This document shows positions 46,207 to 55,200 of a stretch of 64,000 nucleotides of DNA, piece by piece. Each line of letters starts with the position of its first letter. The stretch's first letter is position 1. Source of the DNA: Geminicoccaceae bacterium (GTDB lineage: Bacteria; Pseudomonadota; Alphaproteobacteria; Geminicoccales; Geminicoccaceae); NCBI GenBank assembly GCA_025999455.1, contig AP024683.1:2053501-2117500 (forward strand), given 5' to 3'. The notes beneath the pieces are model-generated. The model did no database searches and was not told the origin of the DNA. It saw nothing but the letters and a program-made list of their open reading frames with translations. Position numbers and translations under genes: made by a program.

Positions 46207-47214
46207 ATGACGCGTGAGGCCGATCGCCGGCATCCGTTCGTCCGGGCGACCCGACGCGCGGCCCTGGCCCTGGGCGCGCTCGCCGGCATGGCGGCGCGGC
46301 CGGCCCGGGCGAGCCCGCGGTCGACGGTCTGGCTCTCGGGGGAGCGCGATCCGCGGCGCGTGCTCGACCGGCTCGCGGCGCAGCTGCCGCGCGACCTCGC
46401 GGCCGGCAAGCGGGTGGCGGTCAAGGCCAACTTCAACAGCGCCGACCCGTTCCCGGCGGCGACCGCACCCGACACGCTCGACGCGCTCCTGGCCTGGCTC
46501 GCGGCCCAGCGGCCCGCCCGGCTGCACTTGGCCGAACGCTCCGGCATGGGCGACACCCGTGTGGTCCTCGAGCGGGCGGGCGTGCCGCGGCTCGCCGGGC
46601 GCTACGGGTGCGAGGTCGAGGTGCTCGACGCCACGGGTGCCGAGGGCTGGGTCGCGGTCCGAGGGCCGGGGCTCCACTGGCGGCGCGGCTTCCTCCTGGC
46701 CCGGAGCTTCGCCGAGGCGGAGCTCGTCGTGCAGACCTGCTGCCTCGAGATCCACCGCTTCGGCGGTCGTTTCACGATGGCGCTCGAGAACCCGGTCGGC
46801 GCGGTCGCCAAGTTCGACCCGCGTGACGGCTGGGACTACATGCGCGAGCTGCACGCCTCGCCGCACCAGCGAGCGATGATCGCCGAGATCTCGACCGCCT
46901 TCCGCCACGATCTGATCCTCATGGACGCGCGCAAAGGGTTCCGCACCGGCGGGCCCGAAGCGGGAACGCTCGTCGAGCCGGGCCTCTTCCTCGCGAGCCG
47001 CGATCCGGTCGCGATCGACGCCGTGGGCGTGGCGATCCTCCGCCGCTACGGCACCACACCCGAGCTCACGGCGGGGCCGATCTTCGCCCAAGAGCAGCTC
47101 GCCCGAGCGGCCGAGCTCGGGATCGGGGTGGAATCGGTCGCGGCGATCGAGCTCCGCGGCCTCGACGAGGCCGGCGCCCGCGCGGCCGAGGAGCTCCGGC
47201 CGTTCCTCGCCTGA
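46207..47214 (+). CDS. DUF362 domain protein with probable export signal
   Basis: A protein of 335 aa, ATG at 46207. The N-terminus has an Arg-pair plus hydrophobic stretch (RRAALALGALAGMAARPARA) like a Tat signal. The DUF362 core follows with GKRVAVKANFNSADPFPAATAPDTLDALL (split motif), LHLAERSGMGDTRVVLE and MALENPVGAVAKFDP. Many DUF362 proteins carry 4Fe-4S ferredoxin domains; none is visible here. Function unknown; the enzyme is probably periplasmic. Confidence 0.82.
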   Translation: MTREADRRHPFVRATRRAALALGALAGMAARPARASPRSTVWLSGERDPRRVLDRLAAQLPRDLAAGKRVAVKANFNSADPFPAATAPDTLDALLAWLAAQRPARLHLAERSGMGDTRVVLERAGVPRLAGRYGCEVEVLDATGAEGWVAVRGPGLHWRRGFLLARSFAEAELVVQTCCLEIHRFGGRFTMALENPVGAVAKFDPRDGWDYMRELHASPHQRAMIAEISTAFRHDLILMDARKGFRTGGPEAGTLVEPGLFLASRDPVAIDAVGVAILRRYGTTPELTAGPIFAQEQLARAAELGIGVESVAAIELRGLDEAGARAAEELRPFLA

Positions 47215-47344
47215 CGCGCCGCGGTCGGGTCGAGCCCGGGGCGCGGGGCCGGCCGGCGCCGCCGGTGGTCGACAAGCCCCGAGCGGGCCGCTAGCGCTCG
47301 CCGCGACGCGACAGCGACGGCGCAACGGAGCGGGGGAGGGCGCG

Positions 47345-48115
47345 ATGCGGCTCTTCGATCTTTCGGGCAAGGTGGCGATCGTCACGGGCGGCAACGGTGG
47401 GATCGGGCTCGGCATGGCCAAGGGGCTCGCCGAGGCCGGGGCGGCAGTGGTGGTGGCCGGCCGCAACGAGGTCAAGAACGCCGAAGCCGTGGCCGAGCTC
47501 GCGCGGCTCGGGGCGCGGGCGATCGCGGTCCAGGTGGACGTCACGAGCGAGGCCTCCTGCCGCGAGATGGTCGCCAAGACCGTCCAGGAGTTCGGCCGGC
47601 TCGACATCCTGATCAACAATGCCGGCACCAACATCCGGAAGCGTCCCGAGGAATACAGCCTCGAGGAGTGGCGCACGATCCTCGAGACCAACCTCACCTC
47701 GGCCTTCGTCTGCTCGGTGGCGGCCTATCCCGAGATGAAGAAGGTGGGGGGCGGCAAGATCGTCAACATCGGCTCGATGATGTCGATCTTCGGGGCCTCC
47801 TTCACCACACCCTACGCGGCGAGCAAGGGCGGCATCGTGCAGATGACCAAGGCCATGGCCTGTGCTTGGGCCCAGGACAACATCCAAGTCAACGCCGTGC
47901 TCCCGGGCTGGATCGACACGGCCTTGACCCGCCAGGCCCGCGCCCAGATCCCGGGGCTGCACGAGAAGGTCGTGGCCCGGACGCCGGCCGGCCGCTGGGG
48001 CGTGCCGGACGATTTCGCCGGGATCGCGGTCTTCTTGTGCTCGCGGGCCTCGGACTTCTTGACGGGCACGGCCATCCCGGTCGACGGTGGCTATTCGGTG
48101 CAAGGGGCGGCTTGA
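47345..48115 (+). CDS. SDR family oxidoreductase (gluconate 5-dehydrogenase/KduD type)
   Basis: A protein of 256 aa starting at 47345. Classical SDR: VAIVTGGNGGIGLGMAKGL (cofactor loop), NNAGTNIRKRPEEY, catalytic Ser in GSMMSIFG, Y-x3-K in TTPYAASKGG, and closing IPVDGGYSVQGAA. The N-terminal LFDLSGKVA and the NIRKRPEEYSLEEW region resemble the gluconate 5-dehydrogenase/KduD subgroup acting on sugar acids, but the substrate is unproven. Monocistronic. Confidence 0.88.
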   Translation: MRLFDLSGKVAIVTGGNGGIGLGMAKGLAEAGAAVVVAGRNEVKNAEAVAELARLGARAIAVQVDVTSEASCREMVAKTVQEFGRLDILINNAGTNIRKRPEEYSLEEWRTILETNLTSAFVCSVAAYPEMKKVGGGKIVNIGSMMSIFGASFTTPYAASKGGIVQMTKAMACAWAQDNIQVNAVLPGWIDTALTRQARAQIPGLHEKVVARTPAGRWGVPDDFAGIAVFLCSRASDFLTGTAIPVDGGYSVQGAA

Positions 48116-48294
48116 GGGGCGGGGAGGTTTTTCGCGGCCGGCCCCTTGTGCGGAACGTCGATCGGGTCCATATGGGCGGTCGTGGTGGAACGAGCCCTGC
48201 GCGTCGGCCGTCGAAGCGACCTCCCTCGCCCAGAGCTTCCATCCCGCGGTCGGCAAGGGTGCCGGCCGCGCACCTGAGCGAGTGAGTTACGAGT

Positions 48295-48504
48295 TTGCAA
48301 ACCGGTACGGTCAAGTGGTTCAACGCGGCCAAGGGCTACGGCTTCCTGCAGCCCGAGAAGGGCGGCCCCGACGCCTTCGTGCACATCAGCGCCGTGGAGC
48401 GCGCGGGTCTCGACGGCCTGCGCGAGGGTCAGCGGGTCCAGTACGAGCTGGTGCGCGGCCGCAACGGCAAGAGCTCGGCCGAGAACCTGAAGCTCATCGG
48501 CTGA
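48295..48504 (+). CDS. Cold-shock domain protein (CspA family)
   Basis: A protein of 69 aa from TTG 48295. The single cold-shock domain is complete: TGTVKWFNAAKGYGFLQPE with RNP1 and DAFVHISAVERAGL with RNP2. It binds single-stranded nucleic acids and acts as an RNA chaperone. The 179-bp space upstream could hold the structured leader typical of csp genes. A strong intrinsic terminator follows 26 bp after the stop. Confidence 0.95.
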   Translation: MQTGTVKWFNAAKGYGFLQPEKGGPDAFVHISAVERAGLDGLREGQRVQYELVRGRNGKSSAENLKLIG

Positions 48505-48530
48505 TCCCCCGCGGATCGCCGGCCGAACGA

Positions 48531-48562
48531 GCGCCCCCGGGAGCGATCCCGGGGGCGCTTTT
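48531..48562 (+). terminator. Intrinsic terminator after the cold-shock gene
   Basis: A perfect 12-bp stem (GCGCCCCCGGGA / TCCCGGGGGCGC) closes a GCGA loop and is followed directly by TTTT and a T-rich run (TTTTCGTTT). This is the clearest rho-independent terminator in the window and ends the csp transcript. Confidence 0.9.
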
Positions 48563-48688
48563 CGTTTCCGGGGCGACGATCGCGAACGGGTGCGATCGCG
48601 GGGACGGGAAACGAGCGCGCCCCGCCGAGCGGGGCACGCGACCACCCGATCGTCTCGGGGACGGTACGACCTTACCGAAAGGGCCCGC

Positions 48689-48764
48689 TGGTGCCGCAGG
48701 AGGGACTCGAACCCCCGACCCGCGCATTACGAATGCGCTGCTCTACCAGCTGAGCTACTGCGGC
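48689..48764 (-). tRNA. tRNA-Thr (CGT)
   Basis: A 76-nt minus-strand cloverleaf with encoded CCA (TGG at 48689-48691 on the plus strand) and discriminator A. The acceptor stem is GCCGCAG/CTGCGGC. The anticodon arm GCGCA-TTCGTAA-TGCGC gives anticodon CGT, reading ACG. The D arm AGCTCAGCTGGTAGAGCA and the T arm with GGTTCGAGTCC are standard. Confidence 0.95.
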
Positions 48765-48881
48765 GGGCGGCCGGACCATAGCCGCGGGCCGGGGTCCGGC
48801 GCAAGGCGGGACGGCCGAAAGCGGGAGGGCGGTGCTTCGACCGCGGGGCGGATGGTGCCCCTGCGAGTCACACGCTGGCGC

Positions 48882-50354
48882 ATGCCGCCGCCGCCGCGCT
48901 ATCCCGCCCGCGGGCCGCCGGTCGCGGCCGAGGAGGTCCCCATACTCGACGAACGTGCGAATTGGACGCTCGAGGAGATGGACAAGGCGAGCCTGTTCCA
49001 TCCCAACACCTCGATCGCCCAACATCTCGCCAAGGGCCCGACGATCGTCGGGCAGGGGAGCGGTGTGCGGATCCGCGACCGGGCCGGCAAAGAATACATC
49101 GACTGCGGCGCCGGGCTCTGGTGCGTCAACATCGGCTACGGCCGCAAGGAGATCGCCGAAGCCGCCAAAGACGCGATCGAAAAGCTCTCCTATTACCATC
49201 TCTTCGGCTCGGCCTCGAACGAGCCGATGATCCGCCTCGCCGACCGGGTCTTGACCCTCTTCCGCGAGAAGGCCGGGGTGCGCGGCCTCTCCAAGGTGTT
49301 CTTCGGCACCTCGGGCTCGGACGCCAACGACACGAACGTCAAGCTCGTGCGCTACTACAACAATCTGCGCGGCAAGCCGGAAAAGAAGAAGATCCTGGCC
49401 CGCCACGGGGGCTATCACGGCCTCACCGTGGCGGCCGGGTCGCTCACCGGGATCCCGGTCTACCACAAGGCCTTCGACCTGCCGCTGCCGGGCGTGATCC
49501 ACCTCTCCTGCCCGCACCATTTCCGCTTCGCCCGGCCGGGCGAGAGCGAGCAGGCCTTCTGCGACCGCTTGATCGCCGAGCTCGAGGAGGTGATCGCGCG
49601 CGAGGGGGCGGAGACGATCGCGGCCTTCATCGGCGAGCCGATCATGGGCACGGGTGGGGTCTTGATGCCGCCAGCGGACTATTGGCCGCGCGTGCAGGAG
49701 ATCTGCCGGAAGAACGACATCCTCTTGATCGTCGACGAGGTCATCACGGGCTTCGGCCGCACGGGGCAATGGTTCGCCTCCGGCCTCTACGGCCTCGAGC
49801 CCGACATCGTGACGCTCGCCAAGGGCATCACCTCGGCCTACTTCCCGGTCTCGGCCTCGGTCGTGGGCGAGCGGATCTGGGAGGTGCTCGAAAAGGCCTC
49901 GCCCGAATGGGGGCCCGTGATGCACGGCTTCACCTATTCCGGCCACCCGGTCGGCGGGGCGATCGGCCTCGTCAATCTCGACATCATGGAAAGGGAGGGG
50001 ATGGTCGAGAACGGCGCGCGGGTGGGCCCGTACCTCAAGCGCTGCCTCGAGGAGCGGATCGGCGATCATCCCTTCGTGGGCGAGATCCGCGGCGTGGGCA
50101 TGCTGAACGCCGTCGAGTTCGTGGCCGACAAGGCGAGCCGGCGACCCTTCCGCCCCGAGCAGGGTGCGCACCGGGTCGTGGCGGCGAAGCTCGCGGAAGC
50201 GGGCGTCATGGCACGCGCGCTGCCCTTCATCGAGGTGATCCCGCTCTCGCCACCTTTGTGCATGCGCGAGGCCGAGGCGGAGGAGGCGGCCGAGCGGTTC
50301 GCCCGAGCCCTCGATGCGGCCACCGACGAGCTCGCCCGGCTGGCGAAGGCCTGA
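48882..50354 (+). CDS. Class III (omega) aminotransferase
   Basis: A protein of 490 aa; ATG 48882 chosen, with ATG 48852 as alternative. PLP-dependent fold I enzyme: TLEEMDKASLFHPNTSIAQH opening, FFGTSGSDANDTNVKLVRYY, RHGGYHGLTVAAGSLTG, VDEVITGFGRTGQWFAS (PLP-contacting Asp), and Schiff-base lysine in VTLAKGITSAYFP. It resembles beta-alanine/putrescine-pyruvate transaminases. The amino donor is uncertain. Monocistronic downstream of tRNA-Thr, followed 13 bp later by otsB. Confidence 0.93.
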   Translation: MPPPPRYPARGPPVAAEEVPILDERANWTLEEMDKASLFHPNTSIAQHLAKGPTIVGQGSGVRIRDRAGKEYIDCGAGLWCVNIGYGRKEIAEAAKDAIEKLSYYHLFGSASNEPMIRLADRVLTLFREKAGVRGLSKVFFGTSGSDANDTNVKLVRYYNNLRGKPEKKKILARHGGYHGLTVAAGSLTGIPVYHKAFDLPLPGVIHLSCPHHFRFARPGESEQAFCDRLIAELEEVIAREGAETIAAFIGEPIMGTGGVLMPPADYWPRVQEICRKNDILLIVDEVITGFGRTGQWFASGLYGLEPDIVTLAKGITSAYFPVSASVVGERIWEVLEKASPEWGPVMHGFTYSGHPVGGAIGLVNLDIMEREGMVENGARVGPYLKRCLEERIGDHPFVGEIRGVGMLNAVEFVADKASRRPFRPEQGAHRVVAAKLAEAGVMARALPFIEVIPLSPPLCMREAEAEEAAERFARALDAATDELARLAKA

Positions 50355-50367
50355 TGCGGGCGGGTGG

Positions 50368-51141
50368 GTGAGCGGCCCGGATCCGCGTCCCGCCTGCCTC
50401 CTCCTCGACCTCGACGGGACGCTCCTCGACATCGCCCCGCGGCCCGAGGCGGTTCGGGTTCCGGACGGGCTCGTGGCGACGCTCGAGGCGGTCGGGCGGC
50501 GTCTGGAGGGGGCCGTGGCGCTCGTCTCGGGCCGCCCGATCGGTGAGCTCGACCGGCTCCTCTCGCCCTTGCGGACCGCCGCGGCGGGCGTGCACGGCGC
50601 CGAGCTCCGCCGCCGGCCCGAGGGCCCGGTCGAGCGACGGCCGGCGCCCGCCGCGCTCGAACGGGCGCGGGCCCTCCTCGCGGCCACCCAGCTGCCGGCG
50701 GGCGTGCTCGTCGAGGACAAGCAGGTGGCGCTCGCGATCCATTGGCGGACGGCGCCCGAGCCGCCGCGGGCCCTCCTGGACCGGCTGGGGGCGCTCGTCC
50801 ACGAGGCCGAAGGGGCGCTCGAGGCGGTTGCGGGCAAGGCCGTGTTCGAGCTCCGCCCGGCCGGGCTCGACAAGGGCGAGGCGGTGCGCGCACTTCTCGC
50901 CGTGCCGCCTTTCGCCGGCCGTTTGCCGGTGTTCGTGGGCGACGACACGACCGACGAGGACGCCTTCCGCGCGGTCGAGCAGGCGGGCGGGGTGGCGCTC
51001 CCGGTGGGACCCGCACCGCCGGGCGGCCGGCCCGCGGTGTTCGCGGGGCCGGAGCGGGTGCGCGCCTGGCTCGCGCGGATCGCGGCCGGTGGCCCGATCC
51101 TGCCGGTCGACGAACGGGACGGAGCGGAGGTGAGGGGTTGA
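50368..51141 (+). CDS. otsB: Trehalose-6-phosphate phosphatase
   Basis: A protein of 257 aa, GTG 50368, 13 bp after the aminotransferase stop. HAD-superfamily motifs are CLLLDLDGTLLDIAPRPEAV (nucleophile Asp), VALVSGRPIGELDRLL, and PVFVGDDTTDEDAFRAVEQ. It releases trehalose from trehalose-6-P. It is the first gene of otsB-GH15-otsA, and its stop overlaps the TTG of the GH15 gene. Confidence 0.95.
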   Translation: MSGPDPRPACLLLDLDGTLLDIAPRPEAVRVPDGLVATLEAVGRRLEGAVALVSGRPIGELDRLLSPLRTAAAGVHGAELRRRPEGPVERRPAPAALERARALLAATQLPAGVLVEDKQVALAIHWRTAPEPPRALLDRLGALVHEAEGALEAVAGKAVFELRPAGLDKGEAVRALLAVPPFAGRLPVFVGDDTTDEDAFRAVEQAGGVALPVGPAPPGGRPAVFAGPERVRAWLARIAAGGPILPVDERDGAEVRG

Positions 51142-52934
51142 GCAGGTTGGACCTCGGGGTGATCGGCAACGGGATCGTGGCGGCGCTGGTCGATCCGAAA
51201 GGCGCCATCGTCTGGTACTGCCACCCGCGGCTCGACGGCGATCCGATCTTTTGTCGATTGCTCGAACCCCTGGCCGGTCCGGAGGAAGGCCGCTTCGCGA
51301 TCGAGCTCGAGGGGCTCGCGCGGGTCGAACGGCGCTATCTCGGCAACAGCGCGGTGCTCGAGACGGTCCTCCTCGACCGGGAGGGCCGCGGCGTGCGGAT
51401 CACCGATTTCGCGCCGCGCTTTCGCCAATACGACCGGATCTTCCGCCCGCCCATGCTGATCCGGAGGCTCGAGCCCCTGGGCGGGGCGCCGTTGCTGCGG
51501 GTCGCGATCCGGCCGCTCTTCGACCACGGGGGCACCCGCCCGCAGCGCGTGCCGGGCAGCAACCATCTGCGCTTCGTCGCGGCCGCGGGGGCGATCCGGG
51601 TGACGACCGATCTCCCGGTCGCCGTCCTCGAGCGCGAGGCACCTTGGGCGCTCACCCGGCCCGCTTGGCTCGTGCTCGGCCCGGACGAGAGCTTCGCCGC
51701 CGGACTCGACCACACCTGCCGCGACTTCCTGGAGCGCACGCTCGACTATTGGAGCGAATGGACCCGCTATCTCTCGGTACCGTTCGAGTGGCAGGAGGCG
51801 GTGATCCGCGCCGCCGTGACCTTGAAGCTCTGCGCCTTCGAGGAGACGGGGGCGATCGTCGCGGCGCTCACGACCTCGATTCCCGAGGCCCCGGGCACGG
51901 CCCGGACCTGGGACTATCGCTATTGCTGGCTGCGCGACGCCTTCTTCGTCGTCCAGGCCCTCAACCGGCTGGGCGCCACCCGGACGATGGAGGATTATCT
52001 GGGCTGGATCGCCACGGTCGTGGCGCTCGAGCCCGGCCGCGAATTGAAGCCGGTCTACGCGATCGTCCCCTCCGAGCCCCTGCCCGAGCGGATCGCCCCG
52101 GCGCTCGCGGGCTTCGGCGGCCAGGGGCCGGTCCGGATCGGCAACCAGGCGGCCGAGCAGCGGCAGAACGATTCCTACGGCAGCGTGGTCCTGGCCGCGG
52201 CGCAGATGTTCTACGACCACCGCCTGCCGCGGCGCGGTGACCTGGCGCTCTTCGAGGTGCTCGAACGGCTCGGCGAGACGGCGGCCCGGGTCGCCCTCGA
52301 GCCCGATGCCGGGCTCTGGGAGTATCGCGGCCGGCGGTCGGTGCACACCCATTCGGCGGCGATGTGCTGGGCCGCCTGCCACCATCTGGGCAAGATCGCC
52401 CGCCATCTGGGGCTCGCCGAGCGGGCCGAGCGCTGGCGGGCCGAGGCCGAGCGGATCAGGAAGGCGATCCTCGCCGAGGCCTGGCGGCCGGAGCTCGGCA
52501 GCTTCGTCGCGAGCTTCGGCGGCAAGGGGCTCGATGCGAGCCTCCTCCTCCTCCACGAGATCGGCTTCCTTTCGACCGACGATCCGCGCTTCGCCGGGAC
52601 GGTCGCGGCGATCGAGCAGCGGCTGCGCAAGGGCGACCATCTCCTGCGCTACGACGAGGAGGACGATTTCGGCCTGCCCGAGACCTCGTTCAACGTCTGC
52701 ACCTTCTGGTACATCGACGCGCTCGCCGCCCTCGGCCGGCGCGAGGAGGCGCGCGCGCTCTTCGAGCGGATGCTCGCCGCCCGCACCTCGCTCGGCCTCC
52801 TCTCCGAGGACACCGACATCCGGACCGGCGAGCCCTGGGGCAACTTCCCGCAGACCTATTCGATGGTCGGCTTGATCACGAGTGCCATGCGTCTGTCCAA
52901 GAGCTGGGAGGAAGCCTTTTGGCGCGGCTCGTGA
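51138..52934 (+). CDS. Glycoside hydrolase family 15 protein
   Basis: A protein of 598 aa from TTG 51138, overlapping the otsB stop. An N-terminal beta-sandwich (IGNGIVAALVDPKGAIVWYCHPRLDGD split, then RRLEPLGGAPLLRVAIRP) precedes the (alpha/alpha)6 barrel with TWDYRYCWLRDAFFVVQALNRLG, GNQAAEQRQNDSYGSVVLAA and ETSFNVCTFWYIDALA. GH15 includes glucoamylases, glucodextranases and some trehalases. In a trehalose operon it may hydrolyse trehalose or glucan, or trim glycogen to feed synthesis. It has no signal peptide, so it is likely cytoplasmic. Confidence 0.92.
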   Translation: MSRLDLGVIGNGIVAALVDPKGAIVWYCHPRLDGDPIFCRLLEPLAGPEEGRFAIELEGLARVERRYLGNSAVLETVLLDREGRGVRITDFAPRFRQYDRIFRPPMLIRRLEPLGGAPLLRVAIRPLFDHGGTRPQRVPGSNHLRFVAAAGAIRVTTDLPVAVLEREAPWALTRPAWLVLGPDESFAAGLDHTCRDFLERTLDYWSEWTRYLSVPFEWQEAVIRAAVTLKLCAFEETGAIVAALTTSIPEAPGTARTWDYRYCWLRDAFFVVQALNRLGATRTMEDYLGWIATVVALEPGRELKPVYAIVPSEPLPERIAPALAGFGGQGPVRIGNQAAEQRQNDSYGSVVLAAAQMFYDHRLPRRGDLALFEVLERLGETAARVALEPDAGLWEYRGRRSVHTHSAAMCWAACHHLGKIARHLGLAERAERWRAEAERIRKAILAEAWRPELGSFVASFGGKGLDASLLLLHEIGFLSTDDPRFAGTVAAIEQRLRKGDHLLRYDEEDDFGLPETSFNVCTFWYIDALAALGRREEARALFERMLAARTSLGLLSEDTDIRTGEPWGNFPQTYSMVGLITSAMRLSKSWEEAFWRGS

Positions 52935-54307
52935 TCGTCTCGAACCGGGTGGGGCTGCCGGAAGAGGGCGGGCGGCGGGCCGGTGGCCTGGTCGTGGCAT
53001 TGCGCGACGCGCTCAAGGACCGCGGCGGGCTCTGGGTCGGCTGGAGCGGCGAGACGGTCGAGGGCGAGCCGGGCCCGCCCCGGAGCCTCCGGCGCGGGCG
53101 GGTCACCTACGTCACGCTCGACCTCGCGCGTGAGGCCTACGAGGCCTATTACGTGGGCTTCGCGAACGGGACGCTCTGGCCGCTCTTCCACTACCGGCTC
53201 GGCCTCATCACCTTCCGCCGCCACGACCTCGAAGGCTATCGCGCGGTCAACGAGGCCTTCGCCCGGACGATCGCCGATCTCTTGCGTCCCGACGATCTCG
53301 TCTGGGTGCACGACTACCATTTCCTCGCGCTCGCCGCGGCACTCCGGCGGCTCGGCGTCACGAACCGGCTCGGCTTCTTCCTCCACATCCCGTTCCCCGC
53401 GGCCGAAGTCTTGCGCGCCCTGCCGGGTCACGACCGGCTGTTGCGGGAGATGGCCGACTACGATCTCGTGGGTCTGCAGACCGAGAGCGACGTCCGGTCC
53501 TTCGCCGAGGGTCTCGTGCGGCTCGCCGGCGGCGAGCCGATCGGCACGGACCGGTTCCGCTGCGCCGAGCGGACGGTCGCGGTCGGCGCCTTCCCGGTCG
53601 GGATCGACACCGAAGGCTTCGCGCGCCTCGCCGCGCAATCGGCGAACGGGCCCGAGGCGCGCCGGCTCGCCGAGAGCTTGGCCGGCCGCGCCCTCGTCCT
53701 GGGCGTCGACCGGCTCGACTATTCCAAGGGCTTGCCCGGCCGGCTCCAGGCCGTGGCGGAGCTGCTCGAGCGCTGGCCGCAATGGCGTCGGCGGATCACC
53801 TACCTGCAGATCGCCCCGGTCTCGCGCGGCGAGCTCCGCCAGTACCGCGCGCTCCGGAGCGAGCTCGACGCGCTCGCCGGCCGTACCAACGCCCGCTTCG
53901 CCGACGTCGACTGGACGCCCGTGCGCTGGGTCACCCGCAACGTGCCGCGGCCCGTGCTGGCCGGATATCTACGGCTCGCCCGGGTCGGCTTCGTCACACC
54001 TCTGCGCGACGGCATGAACCTCGTCGCCAAGGAATACGTCGCGGCCCAGGACCCCGAGGATCCGGGCGTGCTCGTGCTCTCGCGGCTCGCCGGGGCGGCG
54101 GAGGAGCTCGAGAGTGCGCTCCTCGTCGACCCGCTCGACGTCGAGGGCCTCGCCGAAGCACTCGACCGGGCGCTCGCCATGCCGCTCGACGAGCGCCGCG
54201 CGCGCTGGGCCGCGTCGATGGAGGTCCTCCGCGCGAACACCGCGGCGCGCTGGCGCACACGCTTCCTCGAGGCGCTCGAGGCGACCCGACCGGCGGTGGC
54301 CGGTTGA
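52919..54307 (+). CDS. otsA: Trehalose-6-phosphate synthase
   Basis: A protein of 462 aa. TTG 52919, with GGGAGG upstream, overlaps the GH15 gene by 16 bp. GT20 glycosyltransferase: RLVIVSNRVGLPEEGG and AGGLVVALRDAL, VWVHDYHFLALAAALRR, GFFLHIPFPAAEVLRALPG, LGVDRLDYSKGLPGRLQA, and TPLRDGMNLVAKEYVAAQ (donor-site loop). It joins UDP-glucose (or ADP-glucose) and glucose-6-P. With otsB it makes trehalose, a desiccation and osmotic protectant. Confidence 0.96.
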   Translation: MARLVIVSNRVGLPEEGGRRAGGLVVALRDALKDRGGLWVGWSGETVEGEPGPPRSLRRGRVTYVTLDLAREAYEAYYVGFANGTLWPLFHYRLGLITFRRHDLEGYRAVNEAFARTIADLLRPDDLVWVHDYHFLALAAALRRLGVTNRLGFFLHIPFPAAEVLRALPGHDRLLREMADYDLVGLQTESDVRSFAEGLVRLAGGEPIGTDRFRCAERTVAVGAFPVGIDTEGFARLAAQSANGPEARRLAESLAGRALVLGVDRLDYSKGLPGRLQAVAELLERWPQWRRRITYLQIAPVSRGELRQYRALRSELDALAGRTNARFADVDWTPVRWVTRNVPRPVLAGYLRLARVGFVTPLRDGMNLVAKEYVAAQDPEDPGVLVLSRLAGAAEELESALLVDPLDVEGLAEALDRALAMPLDERRARWAASMEVLRANTAARWRTRFLEALEATRPAVAG

Positions 54308-54316
54308 GCCGGCGGC

Positions 54317-55099
54317 TCACTCGTTGCGCAGGTGCCACTTGGCCGCGAGCTCGTCGAAGAAGCCGCGGGCCCGCTTCAGCCGGATCCAGTGGTTCACGTA
54401 ATCGATCCAGATCTGGTCGTCCTGCGGCAAGAGCATGGCGATCGGCGTGCGGGCGCGCGGCGCGCTCACCGGCACGATCATCATCTCGGGGTAGCGCTCG
54501 ACGAGGGTGGCCGCCTCGACGTTCGAGGTGATGTGGGCGTCGGCTCTCCCTGCCAGCACCTCCTGGAAGTCACGGGCCGGCGCCTCGACGATCTTGTGCT
54601 CGGCGTTCGGGAAGAACTGCTCGACCTGCTGCTCTTGCACGGTGCCGAGCGTAGCGGCGACCGTGACGTCGGGCTCGTCGAGATCGGCCCGGTCCTCGAA
54701 GCGTCCGACGTTTTTCCCGAGCGTCGAGGGCACGGTGGCGAGCTCGAACTAGGGATCGGAGAAGCCCGCGAACTCGGCGCGCGCCGGGCTCGACGTGGCC
54801 GAGCCGGTGACGTCGTACTCGTCGGCCTGGATGCCCTGGACGATCGTCTTCCGATCGGTCGCCACGAACCGGACCTCGACCCCGAGATCGGCCGCCGCCT
54901 CGGTCAGCATGTCGATGTCGTAGCCCTTGTAGCTGTTGGTCGCCGGGTCGCGGATCGTCATCGGGTTCCGATCCCCCGTCGTCCCGACCCGCAGGACGCC
55001 CGTGTCCAAGATCCGTTTCAGCCGCGACTCGGCCGCCTCGGCGAGCCCCGAAAGGGCCACGAGCGCGGCCGCCGCCAGGACCGAGCTCCTGCGTCGCAT
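54317..55099 (-). pseudogene. Amino-acid ABC transporter substrate-binding protein, amber-interrupted
   Basis: A 261-codon frame from ATG 55099 (CCGGAGGGAAC upstream) broken by a single in-frame TAG at 54751-54749 (codon 117). Both halves are family-typical: signal peptide SSVLAAAALVALSGLAEAA, then GVLRVGTTGDRNPMTIRDP, GYDIDMLTEAAADLG, and after the stop TLGTVQEQQVEQFFPNA and ADAHITSNVEAATLVERYP. The stop falls in FSDP-stop-FELATV, where an aromatic (Tyr, TAY to TAG) is expected. Likely a recent nonsense mutation. The permease gene opposite is also broken. Confidence 0.85.
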
Positions 55100-55200
55100 G
55101 TTCCCTCCGGTTCCCTCGGCGAGCCTCGCGCGGCTCGGGCTTCCCCCGTCCCGGCGATCCATGGCATGCGGCCACGGCCGATGCCAAGCGGGCGGGGGCC

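Noticed and set aside
48672-53000. A 1,442-codon open frame on the minus strand
   Set aside because: Antisense to the aminotransferase, otsB and GH15 genes and across tRNA-Thr; composition is that of a shadow frame.
54317-54733. Separate 138-codon gene starting at GTG 54733
   Set aside because: It is the in-frame continuation of the upstream binding-protein gene after a single TAG, so it is the second half of a pseudogene rather than an independent gene.
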